Part shown: positions 24,064 to 38,400 of the stretch, piece after piece
Numbering within the stretch: the first letter of the stretch is position 1
Layout: each line of letters starts with the position of its first letter
From: Allodiplogaster sudhausi
Lineage: Eukaryota > Nematoda > Chromadorea > Rhabditida > Diplogasteridae
Assembly (NCBI GenBank): GCA_945643635.1
Contig: CALZFC010000030.1
Coordinates: 471,501-535,500 of the forward strand
Reading direction: 5' to 3'
Length of the DNA: 64,000 nucleotides
Made by a program: the position numbers and the translations under genes
The notes under the pieces: model-generated
Told to the model about the DNA's origin: nothing
The model's database searches: none
Seen by the model: the letters and a program-made list of their open reading frames with translations, nothing else

Positions 24064-27000
24064 GTCATGACCATGGCCTGCCAACACAACGTCGGCGCAT
24101 GCTTTTTCCAATCGACATGAATTGTGGCGGAACCTGACTCAAACTTTTCGTAGAATATGGCTGTGATACTTCCAAGGTTCCTACTACTATTATAAAGCCG
24201 GAACGAGCATGACATGCTTGATAAAATACGAATTTCATGACCAAGGGCTGCGTACACAACGTCGGCGCATTCGTTTTCCAATCGACATGAATTGTGGCGG
24301 AACCTGACTCAAATTTTTCGTAGAATACGGCTGTGATACTTCCCGAGTTCCTAATACTATTATAAAGCCGGAACGAGCATGACATGCTTGATAAAATACG
24401 AATGACATGACCATGGCCTGCCAACACAACGTCGGCGCATGCTTTTTCCAATCGACATGAATGGTGGCGGAACCTGACTCAAATTTTTCGTAGAATACGG
24501 CTGTGATACTTCCCAGGTTCTTACTACTATTATAAAGCCGGAACGAGCATGACATGCTTGATAAAATACGAATTTCATGACCAAGGGCTGCGTACACAAC
24601 GACGGCGCATTCGTTTTCCAATCGACATGAATTGTGGCGGAACCTGACTCAAATTTTTCGTAGAATACGATTGTGATACTTCCTGAGTTCCTAATACTAT
24701 TATAAAGCCGGAACGAGCATGACATGCTTGATAAAATACGAATGTCATGACCATGGCCTGCCAACACAACGTCGGCGCATGCTTTTTCCAATCGACATGA
24801 ATTGTGGCGGAACCTGACTCAAACTTTTCGTAGAATATGGCTGTGATACTTCCAAGGTTCCTACTACTATTATAAAGCCGGAACGAGCATGACATGCTTG
24901 ATAAAATACGAATTTCATGACCATGGCCTGCCAACACAACGTCGGCGCATGTTTTTCCAATCGACATGAATTGTGGCGGAACCTGACTCAAACTTTTCGT
25001 AGAATATGGCTGTGATACTTCCAAGGTTCCTACTACTATTATAAAGCCGGAACGAGCATGACATGCTTGATAAAATACGAATTTCATGACCAAGGGCTAC
25101 GCACACAACAACGGCGCATTCGTTTTCCAATCGACATGAATTGTGGCGGAACCTGACTCAAACTTTTCGTGAATATGGTTGTGATACTTCCCAGGTTACT
25201 ACTACTATTATAAAGCCGGAACGAGCATGACATGCTTGATAAAATACGAATGTCATGACCATGGCCTGCCAACACAACGTCGGCGCATGCTTTTTCCAAT
25301 CGACATGAATTGTGGCGGAACCTGACTCAAACTTTTCGTAGAATATGGTTGTGATACTTCCCGAGGTCCTAATACTATTATAAAGCCGGAACGAGCATGA
25401 CATGCTTGATAAAATACGAATGTCATGACCATGGTTTGCCAACACAACGTCGGCGCATGCTTTTTCCAATCGACATGAATTGTGGCGGAACCTGACTCAA
25501 ACTTTTCGTAGAATATGGTGTGATACTTCCCGAGGTCCTAATACTATTATAAAGCCGGAACGAGCATGACATGCTTGATAAAATACGAATGACATGACCA
25601 TGGCCTGCCAACACAACGTCGGCGCATGCTTTTTCCAATCGACATAAATTGTGGTGGAACCTGACTCAAATTTTTCGTAGAATACGGCTGTGATACTTCC
25701 CAGGTTCTTACTACTATTATAAAGCCAGAACGAGCATGACATGCTTGATAAAATACGAATTTCATGACCATGGCCTGCCTACACAACGTCGGCGCATACG
25801 TTTTCCAATCGACATGAATTGTGGCGGAACCTGACTCAAATTTTTCGTAGAATACGGCTGTGATACTTCCCGAGTTCCTAATACTATTATAAAGCCGGAA
25901 CGAGCATGACATGCTTGATAAAATACGAATGTCATGACCATGGCCTGCCAACACAACGTCGGCGCTTCCTTTTTCCAATCGACATGAATTGTGGCGGAAC
26001 CTGACTCAAATTTTTCGTAGAATACGGCTGTGATACTTCCCAGGTTCCTACTACTATTATAAAGCCAGAACGAGCATGACATGCTTGATAAAATACGAAT
26101 GACATGACCATGGCCTGCCAACACAACGTCGGCGCATGCTTTTTCCAATCGACATGAATTGTGGCGGAACCTGACTCAAACTTTTCGTAGAATATGGCTG
26201 TGATACTTCCAAGGTTCCTACTACTATTATAAAGCCGGAACGAGCATGACATGCTTGATAAAATACGAATTTCATGACCAAGGGCTGCGTACACAACGTC
26301 GGCGCATTCGTTTTCCAATCGACATGAATTGTGGCGGAACCTGACTCAAATTTTTCGTAGAATACGGCTGTGATACTTCCCGAGTTCCTAATACTATTAT
26401 AAAGCCGGAACGAGCATGACATGCTTGATAAAATACGAATGACATGACCATGGCCTGCCAACACAACGTCGGCGCATGCTTTTTCCAATCGACATGAATG
26501 GTGGCGGAACCTGACTCAAATTTTTCGTAGAATACGGCTGTGATACTTCCCAGGTTCTTACTACTATTATAAAGCCGGAACGAGCATGACATGCTTGATA
26601 AAATACGAATTTCATGACCAAGGCTGCGTACACAACGACGGCGCATTCGTTTTCCAATCGACATGAATTGTGGCGGAACCTGACTCAAATTTTCGTAGAA
26701 TACGGCTGTGATAATTCCCGAGTTCCTAATACTATTATAAAGCCGGAACGAGCATGACATGCTTGATAAAATACGAATGTCATGACCATGGCCTGCCAAC
26801 ACAACGTCGGCGCATCCTTTTTCCAATCGACATGAATTGTGGCGGAACCTGACTCAAATTTTTCGTAGAATACGGCTGTGATACTTCCCAGGTTTCTACT
26901 ACTATTATAAAGCCAGAACGAGCATGACATGCTTGATAAAATACGAATGACATGACCATGGCCTGCCAACACAACGTCGGCGCATGCTTTTTCCAATCGA

Positions 27001-27845
27001 CATGAATGGTGGCGGAACCTGACTCAAATTTTTCGTAGAATACGGCTGTGATACTTCCCAGGTTCTTACTACTATTATAAAGCCGGAACGAGCATGACAT
27101 GCTTGATAAAATACGAATTTCATGACCAAGGGCTGCGTACACAACGACGGCGCATTCGTTTTCCAATCGACATGAATTGTGGCGGAACCTGACTCAAATT
27201 TTTCGTAGAATACGGCTGTGATACTTCCTGAGTTCCTAATACTATTATAAAGCCGGAACGAGCATGACATGCTTGATAAAATACGAATGTCATGACCATG
27301 GCCTGCCAACACAACGTCGGCGCATGCTTTTTCCAATCGACATGAATTGTGGCGGAACCTGACTCAAACTTTTCGTAGAATATGGCTGTGATACTTCCAA
27401 GGTTCCTACTACTATTATAAAGCCGGAACGAGCATGACATGCTTGATAAAATACGAATTTCATGACCAAGGCTGCGTACACAACGTCGGCGCATTCGTTT
27501 TCCAATCGACATGAATTGTGGCGGAACCTGACTCAAATTTTTCGTAGAATACGGCTGTGATACTTCCCGAGTTCCTAATACTATTATAAAGCCGGAACGA
27601 GCATGACATGCTTGATAAAATACGAATGACATGACCATGGCCTGCCAACACAACGTCGGCGCATGCTTTTTCCAATCGACATGAATGGTGGCGGAACCTG
27701 ACTCAAATTTTTCGTAGAATACGGCTGTGATACTTCCCAGGTTCTTACTACTATTATAAAGCCGGAACGAGCATGACATGCTTGATAAAATACGAATTTC
27801 ATGACCAAGGGCTGCGTACACAACGACGGCGCATTCGTTTTCCAA
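24014..27845 (-). repeat. Mirror copy of the 19.5-23.4 kb domain
   Basis: Read on the minus strand from 27845 to 24014, monomer subtypes follow the order seen from 19527 to 23362. Rare variants match at mirrored sites: the complement of CACAATCGTA at 24666-24675 pairs with 22701-22710 (coordinates sum to 47376), and CCATGGTTTG at 25429-25438 pairs with 20921-20930 (sum 46359). The 1017-bp change in the sum is the 6-monomer duplication present only in block A. Block B has its own insertion of several monomers between about 25.6 and 26.7 kb. Confidence 0.75.
24316..24332 (+). other. CENP-B-box-like motif (representative, block B)
   Basis: The same 17-bp motif read directly on the plus strand because block B is inverted. 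The neighbouring inner monomer, near 24138-24162, carries the TATGG variant instead and so lacks an intact core. Motif-plus and motif-minus monomers therefore alternate irregularly near the first orientation switch. Confidence 0.45.
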
Positions 27846-30800
27846 TCGACATGAATTGTGGCGGAACCTGACTCAAATTTTTCGTAGAATACGGCTGTGA
27901 TACTTCCTGAGTTCCTAATACTATTATAAAGCCGGAACGAGCATGGCATGCTTGATAAAATACGAATGTCATGACCATGGCCTGCCAACACAACGTCGGC
28001 GCATGCTTTTTCCAATCGACATGAATTGTGGCGGAACCTGACTCAAATGTTTCGTAGAATACGGCTGTGATACTTCCCAGGTTCCTACTACTATTATAAA
28101 GCCAGAACGAGCATGACATGCTTGATAAAATACGAATTTCATGACCATGGCCTGCCAACACAACGTCGGCGCATCCTTTTTCCAATCGACATGAATTGTG
28201 GCGGAACCTGACTCAAATTTTTCGTAGAATACGGCTGTGATACTTCCCAGGTTCTTACTACTATTATAAAGCCAGAACGAGCATGACATGCTTGATAAAA
28301 TACGAATTTCATGACCATGGCCTGCCTACACAACGTCGGCGCATACGTTTTCCAATCGACATCAATTGTGGCGGAACCTGACTCAAATTTTTCGTAGAAT
28401 ACGGCTGTGATACTTCCCAGGTTCCTACTACTATTATAAAGCCGAACGAGCATGACATGCTTGATAAAATACGAATGTCATGACCATGGCCTGCCAACAC
28501 AACGTCGGCGCATGCTTTTTCCAATCGACATGAATTGTGGCGGAACCTGACTCAAATTTTTCGTAGAATACGGCTGTGATACTTCCTGAGTTCCTAATAC
28601 TATTATAAAGCCGGAACGAGCATGACATGCTTGATAAAATACGAATGTCATGACCATGGCCTGCCAACACAACGTCGGCGCATGCTTTTTCCAATCGACA
28701 TGAATTGTGGCGGAACCTGACTCAAACTTTTCGTAGAATATGGTTGTGATACTTCCCGAGGTCCTAATACTATTATAAAGCCGGAACGAGCATGACATGC
28801 TTGATAAAATACGAATGTCATGACCATGGCCTGCCAACACAACGTCGGCGCATGCTTTTTCCAATCGACATGAATTGTGGCGGAACCTGACTCAAATTTT
28901 CGTAGAATACGGCTGTGATACTTCCCAGGTTCCTACTACTATTATAAAGCCAGAACGAGCATGACATGCTTGATAAAATACGAATTTCATGACCATGGCC
29001 TGCCAACACAACGTCGGCGCATGCTTTTTCCAATCGACATGAATTGTGGCGGAACCTGACTCAAACTTTTCGTAGAATACGGCTGTGATAATTCCCGAGT
29101 TCCTAATACTATTATAAAGCCGGAACGAGCATGACATGCTTGATAAAATACGAATGTCATGACCATGGCCTGCCAACACAACGTCGGCGCATGCTTTTTC
29201 CAATCGACATGAATTGTGGCGGAACCTGACTCAAATGTTTCGTAGAATACGGCTGTGATACTTCCCAGGTTCCTACTACTATTATAAAGCCAGAACGAGC
29301 ATGACATGCTTGATAAAATACGAATTTCATGACCATGGCCTGCCAACACAACGTCGGCGCATCCTTTTTCCAATCGACATGAATTGTGGCGGAACCTGAC
29401 TCAAATTTTTCGTAGAATACGGCTGTGATACTTCCCAGGTTCCTTACTACTATTATAAAGCCAGAACGAGCATGACATGCTTGATAAAATACGAATTTCA
29501 TGACCATGGCCTGCCTACACAACGTCGGCGCATACGTTTTCCAATCGACATGAATTGTGGCGGAACCTGACTCAAATTTTTCGTAGAATACGGCTGTGAT
29601 ACTTCCCAGGTTCCTACTACTATTATAAAGCCAGAACGAGCATGGCATGCTTGATAAAATACGAATGTCATGACCATGGCCTGCCAACACAACGTCGGCG
29701 CATGCTTTTTCCAATCGACATGAATTGTGGCGGAACCTGACTCAAATTTTTCGTAGAATACGGCTGTGATACTTCCTGAGTTCCTAATACTATTATAAAG
29801 CCGGAACGAGCATGACATGCTTGATAAAATACGAATGTCATGACCATGGCCTGCCAACACAACGTCGGCGCATGCTTTTTCCAATCGACATGAATTGTGG
29901 CGGAACCTGACTCAAACTTTTCGTAGAATATGGTTGTGATACTTCCCGAGGTCCTAATACTATTATAAAGCCGGAACGAGCATGACATGCTTGATAAAAT
30001 ACGAATGTCATGACCATGGCCTGCCAACACAACGTCGGCGCATGCTTTTTCCAATCGACATGAATTGTGGCGGAACCTGACTCAAACTTTTCGTAGAATA
30101 TGGTGTGATACTTCCCGAGGTCCTAATACTATTATAAAGCCGGAACGAGCATGACATGCTTGATAAAATACGAATGACATGACCATGGCCTGATAACACA
30201 ACGTCGGCGCATGCTTTTTCCAATCGACATAATTGTGGCGGAACCTGACTCAAATTTTTCGTAGAATACGGCTGTGATACTTCCCAGGTTCTTACTACTA
30301 TTATAAAGCCAGAACGAGCATGACATGCTTGATAAAATACGAATTTCATGACCATGGCCTGCCTACACAACGTCGGCGCATACGTTTTCCAATCGACATG
30401 AATTGTGGCGGAACCTGACTCAAATTTTTCGTAGAATACGGCTGTGATACTTCCCGAGTTCCTAATACTATTATAAAGCCGGAACGAGCATGACATGCTT
30501 GATAAAATACGAATGTCATGACCATGGCCTGCCAACACAACGTCGGCGCATCCTTTTTCCAATCGACATGAATTGTGGCGGAACCTGACTCAAATTTTTC
30601 GTAGAATACGGCTGTGATACTTCCCAGGTTCCTACTACTATTATAAAGCCAGAACGAGCATGACATGCTTGATAAAATACGAATGTCATGACCATGGCCT
30701 GCCAACACAACGTCGGCGCATGCTTTTTCCAATCGACATGAATTGTGGCGGAACCTGACTCAAACTTTTCGTAGAATATGGTTGTGATACTTCCCGAGGT

Positions 30801-33800
30801 CCTAATACTATTATAAAGCCGGAACGAGCATGACATGCTTGATAAAATACGAATGTCATGACCATGGCCTGCCAACACAACGTCGGCGCATGCTTTTTCC
30901 AATCGACATGAATTGTGGCGGAACCTGACTCAAACTTTTCGTAGAATATGGTTGTGATACTTCCCGAGGTCCTAATACTATTATAAAGCCGGAACGAGCA
31001 TGACATGCTTGATAAAATACGAATGACATGACCATGGCCTGATAACACAACGTCGGCGCATGCTTTTTCCAATCGACATGAATTGTGGCGGAACCTGACT
31101 CAAATTTTTCGTAGAATACGGCTGTGATACTTCCCGAGTTCCTAATACTATTATAAAGCCGGAACGAGCATGACATGCTTGATAAAATACGAATGTCATG
31201 ACCATGGCCTGCCAACACAACGTCGGCGCATGCTTTTTCCAATCGACATGAATTGTGGCGGAACCTGACTCAAATTTTCGTAGAATACGGCTGTGATACT
31301 TCCCAGGTTCCTACTACTATTATAAAGCCAGAACGAGCATGACATGCTTGATAAAATACGAATTTCATGACCATGGCCTGCCAACACAACGTCGGCGCAT
31401 CCTTTTTCCAATCGACATGAATTGTGGCGGAACCTGACTCAAATTTTTCGTAGAATACGGCTGTGATACTTCCCAGGTTCTTACTACTATTATAAAGCCG
31501 GAACGAGCATGACATGCTTGATAAAATACGAATTTCATGACCATGGCCTGCCAACACAACGTCGGCGCATACTTTTTCCAATCGACATGAATTGTGGCGG
31601 AACCTGACTCAAATTTTTCGTAGAATACGGCTGTGATACTTCCCAGGTTCCTACTACTATTATAAAGCCAGAACGAGCATGACATGCTTGATAAAATACG
31701 AATGTCATGACCATGGCCTGCCAACACAACGTCGGCGCATGCTTTTTCCAATCGACATGAATTGTGGCGGAACCTGACTCAAACTTTTCGTAGAATATGG
31801 TTGTGATACTTCCCGAGGTCCTAATACTATTATAAAGCCGGAACGAGCATGACATGCTTGATAAAATACGAATGACATGACCATGGCCTGCCAACACAAC
31901 GTCGGCGCATGCTTTTTCCAATCGACATAAATTGTGGCGGAACCTGACTCAAATTTTTCGTAGAATACGGCTGTGATACTTCCCAGTTCCTAATACTATT
32001 ATAAAGCCGGAACGAGCATGACATGCTTGATAAAATACGAATGTCATGACCATGGCCTGCCAACACAACGTCGGCGCATGCTTTTTCCAATCGACATGAA
32101 TTGTGGCGGAACCTGACTCAAATTTTTCGTAGAATACGGCTGTGATACTTCCCAGGTTCCTACTACTATTATAAAGCCAGAACGAGCATGACATGCTTGA
32201 TAAAATACGAATTTCATGACCATGGCCTGCCAACACAACGTCGGCGCATCCTTTTTCCAATCGACATGAATTGTGGCGGAACCTGACTCAAATTTTTCGT
32301 AGAATACGGCTGTGATACTTCCCAGGTTCCTACTACTATTATAAAGCCAGAACGAGCATGACATGCTTGATAAAATACGAATGTCATGACCATGGCCTGC
32401 CAACACAACGTCGGCGCATGCTTTTTCCAATCGACATGAATTGTGGCGGAACCTGACTCAAACTTTTCGTAGAATATGGCTGTGATACTTCCCGAGGTCC
32501 TAATACTATTATAAAGCCGGAACGAGCATGACATGCTTGATAAAATACGAATGACATGACCATGGCCTGAACACAACGTCGGCGCATGCTTTTTCCAATC
32601 GACATAATTGTGGCGGAACCTGACTCAAATTTTTCGTAGAATACGGCTGTGATACTTCCCGAGTTCCTAATACTATTATAAAGCCGGAACGAGCATGGCA
32701 TGCTTGATAAAATACGAATGTCATGACCATGGCCTGCCAACACAACGTCGGCGCATGCTTTTTCCAATCGACATGAATTGTGGCGGAACCTGACTCAAAT
32801 GTTTCGTAGAATACGGCTGTGATACTTCCCAGGTTCCTACTACTATTATAAAGCCAGAACGAGCATGACATGCTTGATAAAATACGAATTTCATGACCAT
32901 GGCCTGCCAACACAACGTCGGCGCATCCTTTTTCCAATCGACATGAATTGTGGCGGAACCTGACTCAAATTTTTCGTAGAATACGGCTGTGATACTTCCC
33001 AGGTTCTTACTACTATTATAAAGCCAGAACGAGCATGACATGCTTGATAAAATACGAATTTCATGACCATGGCCTGCCTACACAACGTCGGCGCATACGT
33101 TTTCCAATCGACATCAATTGTGGCGGAACCTGACTCAAATTTTTCGTAGAATACGGCTGTGATACTTCCCAGGTTCCTACTACTATTATAAAGCCAGAAC
33201 GAGCATGACATGCTTGATAAAATACGAATGTCATGACCATGGCCTGCCAACACAACGTCGGCGCATGCTTTTTCCAATCGACATGAATTGTGGCGGAACC
33301 TGACTCAAATTTTTCGTAGAATACGGCTGTGATACTTCCTGAGTTCCTAATACTATTATAAAGCCGGAACGAGCATGACATGCTTGATAAAATACGAATG
33401 TCATGACCATGGCCTGCCAACACAACGTCGGCGCATGCTTTTTCCAATCGACATGAATTGTGGCGGAACCTGACTCAAACTTTTCGTAGAATATGGCTGT
33501 GATACTTCCCGAGGTCCTAATACTATTATAAAGCCGGAACGAGCATGACATGCTTGATAAAATACGAATGTCATGACCATGGCCTGCCAACACAACGTCG
33601 GCGCATGCTTTTTCCAATCGACATGAATTGTGGCGGAACCTGACTCAAACTTTTCGTAGAATATGGCTGTGATACTTCCCGAGGTCCTAATACTATTATA
33701 AAGCCGGAACGAGCATGACATGCTTGATAAAATACGAATGACATGACCATGGCCTGATAACACAACGTCGGCGCATGCTTTTTCCAATCGACATAATTGT

Positions 33801-35485
33801 GGCGGAACCTGACTCAAATTTTTCGTAGAATACGGCTGTGATACTTCCCAGGTTCCTACTACTATTATAAAGCCAGAACGAGCATGGCATGCTTGATAAA
33901 ATACGAATGTCATGACCATGGCCTGCCAACACAACGTCGGCGCATGCTTTTTCCAATCGACATGAATTGTGGCGGAACCTGACTCAAATTTTTCGTAGAA
34001 TACGGCTGTGATACTTCCCAGGTTCCTACTACTATTATAAAGCCAGAACGAGCATGACATGCTTGATAAAATACGAATTTCATGACCATGGCCTGCCAAC
34101 ACAACGTCGGCGCATCCTTTTTCCAATCGACATGAATTGTGGCGGAACCTGACTCAAATTTTTCGTAGAATACGGCTGTGATACTTCCCAGGTTCTTACT
34201 ACTATTATAAAGCCAGAACGAGCATGACATGCTTGATAAAATACGAATTTCATGACCATGGCCTGCCTACACAACGTCGGCGCATACTTTTTCCAATCGA
34301 CATCAATTGTGGCGGAACCTGACTCAAATTTTTCGTAGAATACGGCTGTGATACTTCCCAGGTTCCTACTACTATTATAAAGCCAGAACGAGCATGACAT
34401 GCTTGATAAAATACGAATGTCATGACCATGGCCTGCCAACACAACGTCGGCGCATGCTTTTTCCAATCGACATGAATTGTGGCGGAACCTGACTCAAATT
34501 TTTCGTAGAATACGGCTGTGATACTTCCTGAGTTCCTACTACTATTATAAAGCCGGAACGAGCATGACATGCTTGATAAAATACGAATGTCATGACCATG
34601 GCCTGCCAACACAACGTCGGCGCATGCTTTTTCCAATCGACATGAATTGTGGCGGAACCTGACTCAAACTTTTCGTAGAATATGGTTGTGATACTTCCCG
34701 AGGTCCTAATACTATTATAAAGCCGGAACGAGCATGACATGCTTGATAAAATACGAATGTCATGACCATGGCCTGCCAACACAACGTCGGCGCATGCTTT
34801 TTCCAATCGACATGAATTGTGGCGGAACCTGACTCAAACTTTTCGTAGAATATGGTTGTGATACTTCCCGAGGTCCTAATACTATTATAAAGCCGGAACG
34901 AGCATGACATGCTTGATAAAATACGAATGACATGACCATGGCCTGATAACACAACGTCGGCGCATGCTTTTTCCAATCGACATAATTGTGGCGGAACCTG
35001 ACTCAAATTTTTCGTAGAATACGGCTGTGATACTTCCCAGGTTCCTACTACTATTATAAAGCCAGAACGAGCATGGCATGCTTGATAAAATACGAATGTC
35101 ATGACCATGGCCTGCCAACACAACGTCGGCGCATGCTTTTTCCAATCGACATGAATTGTGGCGGAACCTGACTCAAATTTTTCGTAGAATACGGCTGTGA
35201 TACTTCCCAGGTTCCTACTACTATTATAAAGCCGGAACGAGCATGACATGCTTGATAAAATACGAATTTCATGACCATGGCCTGCCAACACAACGTCGGC
35301 GCATCCTTTTTCCAATCGACATGAATTGTGGCGGAACCTGACTCAAATTTTTCGTAGAATACGGCTGTGATACTTCCCAGGTTCCTACTACTATTATAAA
35401 GCCAGAACGAGCATGACATGCTTGATAAAATACGAATGTCATGACCATGGCCTGCCAACACAACGTCGGCGCATGCTTTTTCCAA
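27846..35485 (-). repeat. 7-monomer HOR, period about 1188 bp
   Basis: Several markers recur at 1188-1189 bp or its multiples. AAATGTTTCG occurs near 28047, 29235 and 32800. The TGATAACAC/TGAACAC variant occurs near 30191, 32567, 33756 and 34945. ATCAATTGTGG occurs near 28363, 33113 and 34303. GCATGGCATGC occurs near 32695, 33885 and 35074. Units differ by single-base changes and short deletions (GACATAATTG near 30228, 32602, 33792 and 34980), so homogenisation is incomplete. Confidence 0.65.
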
Positions 35486-38400
35486 TCGACATGAATTGTG
35501 GCGGAACCTGACTCAAATTTTTCGTAGAATACGGCTGTGATACTTCCGAGTTCCTAATACTATTATAAAGCCGGAACGAGCATGACATGCTTGATAAAAT
35601 ACGAATGTCATGACCATGGCCTGCCAACACAACGTCGGCGCATGCTTTTTCCAATCGACATGAATTGTGGCGGAACCTGACTCAAACTTTTCGTAGAATA
35701 TGGCTGTGATACTTCCCGAGGTCCTAATACTATTATAAAGCCAGAACGAGCATGACATGCTTGATAAAATACGAATTTCATGACCATGGCCTGCCAACAC
35801 AACGTCGGCGCATGCTTTTTCCAATCGACATGAATTGTGGCGGAACCTGACTCAAATTTTTCGTAGAATACGGCTGTGATACTTCCCAGGTTCCTACTAC
35901 TATTATAAAGCCAGAACGAGCATGACATGCTTGATAAAATACGAATGTCATGACCATGGCCTGCCAACACAACGTCGGCGCATGCTTTTTCCAATCGACA
36001 TGAATTGTGGCGGAACCTGACTCAAATTTTTCGTAGAATACGGCTGTGATACTTCCTGAGTTCCTACTACTATTATAAAGCCGGAACGAGCATGACATGC
36101 TTGATAAAATACGAATGTCATGACCATGGCCTGCCAACACAACGTCGGCGCATGCTTTTTCCAATCGACATGAATTGTGGCGGAACCTGACTCAAACTTT
36201 TCGTAGAATATGGCTGTGATACTTCCCGAGGTCCTAATACTATTATAAAGCCGGAACGAGCATGACATGCTTGATAAAATACGAATGTCATGACCATGGC
36301 CTGCCAACACAACGTCGGCGCATGCTTTTTCCAATCGACATGAATTGTGGCGGAACCTGACTCAAACTTTTCGTAGAATATGGTTGTGATACTTCCCGAG
36401 GTCCTAATACTATTATAAAGCCGGAACGAGCATGACATGCTTGATAAAATACGAATGTCATGACCATGGCCTGCCAACACAACGTCGGCGCATGCTTTTT
36501 CCAATCGACATGAATTGTGGCGGAACCTGACTCAAATTTTTCGTAGAATACGGCTGTGATAATTCCCGAGTTCCTAATACTATTATAAAGCCGGAACGAG
36601 CATGACATGCTTGATAAAATACGAATGTCATGACCATGGCCTGCCAACACAACGTCGGCGCATGCTTTTTCCAATCGACATGAATTGTGGCGGAACCTGA
36701 CTCAAATTTTTCGTAGAATACGGCTGTGATACTTCCCAGGTTCCTACTACTATTATAAAGCCAGAACGAGCATGACATGCTTGATAAAATACGAATTTCA
36801 TGACCATGGCCTGCCAACACAACGTCGGCGCATCCTTTTTCCAATCGACATGAATTGTGGCGGAACCTGACTCAAATTTTTCGTAGAATACGGCTGTGAT
36901 ACTTCCCAGGTTCTTACTACTATTATAAAGCCAGAACGAGCATGACATGCTTGATAAAATACGAATTTCATGACCATGGCCTGCCTACACAACGTCGGCG
37001 CATACGTTTTCCAATCGACATGAATTGTGGCGGAACCTGACTCAAATTTTCGTAGAATACGGCTGTGATACTTCCCAGGTTCCTACTACTATTATAAAGC
37101 CAGAACGAGCATGACATGCTTGATAAAATACGAATGTCATGACCATGGCCTGCCAACACAACGTCGGCGCATGCTTTTTCCAATCGACATGAATTGTGGC
37201 GGAACCTGACTCAAACTTTTCGTAGAATACGGCTGTGATACTTCCCGAGGTCCTAATACTATTATAAAGCCGGAACGAGCATGACATGCTTGATAAAATA
37301 CGAATGACATGACCATGGCCTGATAACACAACGTCGGCGCATGCTTTTTCCAATCGACATGAATTGTGGCGGAACCTGACTCAAATTTTTCGTAGAATAC
37401 GGCTGTGATACTTCCCGAGTTCCTACTACTATTATAAAGCCAGAACGAGCATGACATGCTTGATAAAATACGAATGTCATGACCATGGCCTGCCAACACA
37501 ACGTCGGCGCATGCTTTTTCCAATCGACATGAATTGTGGCGGAACCTGACTCAAATTTTTCGTAGAATACGGCTGTGATACTTCCCAGGTTCCTACTACT
37601 ATTATAAAGCCAGAACGAGCATGACATGCTTGATAAAATACGAATTTCATGACCATGGCCTGCCAACACAACGTCGGCGCATCCGTTTTCCAATCGACAT
37701 GAATTGTGGCGGAACCTGACTCAAATTTTTCGTAGAATACGGCTGTGATACTTCCCAGGTTCCTACTACTATTATAAAGCCAGAACGAGCATGACATGCT
37801 TGATAAAATACGAATGTCATGACCATGGCCTGCCAACACAACGTCGGCGCATGCTTTTCCAATCGACATGAATTGTGGCGGAACCTGACTCAAATTTTTC
37901 GTAGAATACGGCTGTGATACTTCCCGAGGTCCTAATACTATTATAAAGCCGAACGAGCATGACATGCTTGATAAAATACGAATGTCATGACCATGGCCTG
38001 CCAACACAACGTCGGCGCATGCTTTTTCCAATCGACATGAATTGTGGCGGAACCTGACTCAAATTTTTCGTAGAATACGGCTGTGATACTTCCCGAGTTC
38101 CTAATACTATTATAAAGCCGGAACGAGCATGACATGCTTGATAAAATACGAATGTCATGACCATGGCCTGCCAACACAACGTCGGCGCATGCTTTTTCCA
38201 ATCGACATGAATTGTGGCGGAACCTGACTCAAATTTTCGTAGAATACGGCTGTGATACTTCCCAGGTTCCTACTACTATTATAAAGCCGAACGAGCATGA
38301 CATGCTTGATAAAATACGAATGTCATGACCATGGCCTGCCAACACAACGTCGGCGCATGCTTTTTCCAATCGACATGAATTGTGGCGGAACCTGACTCAA

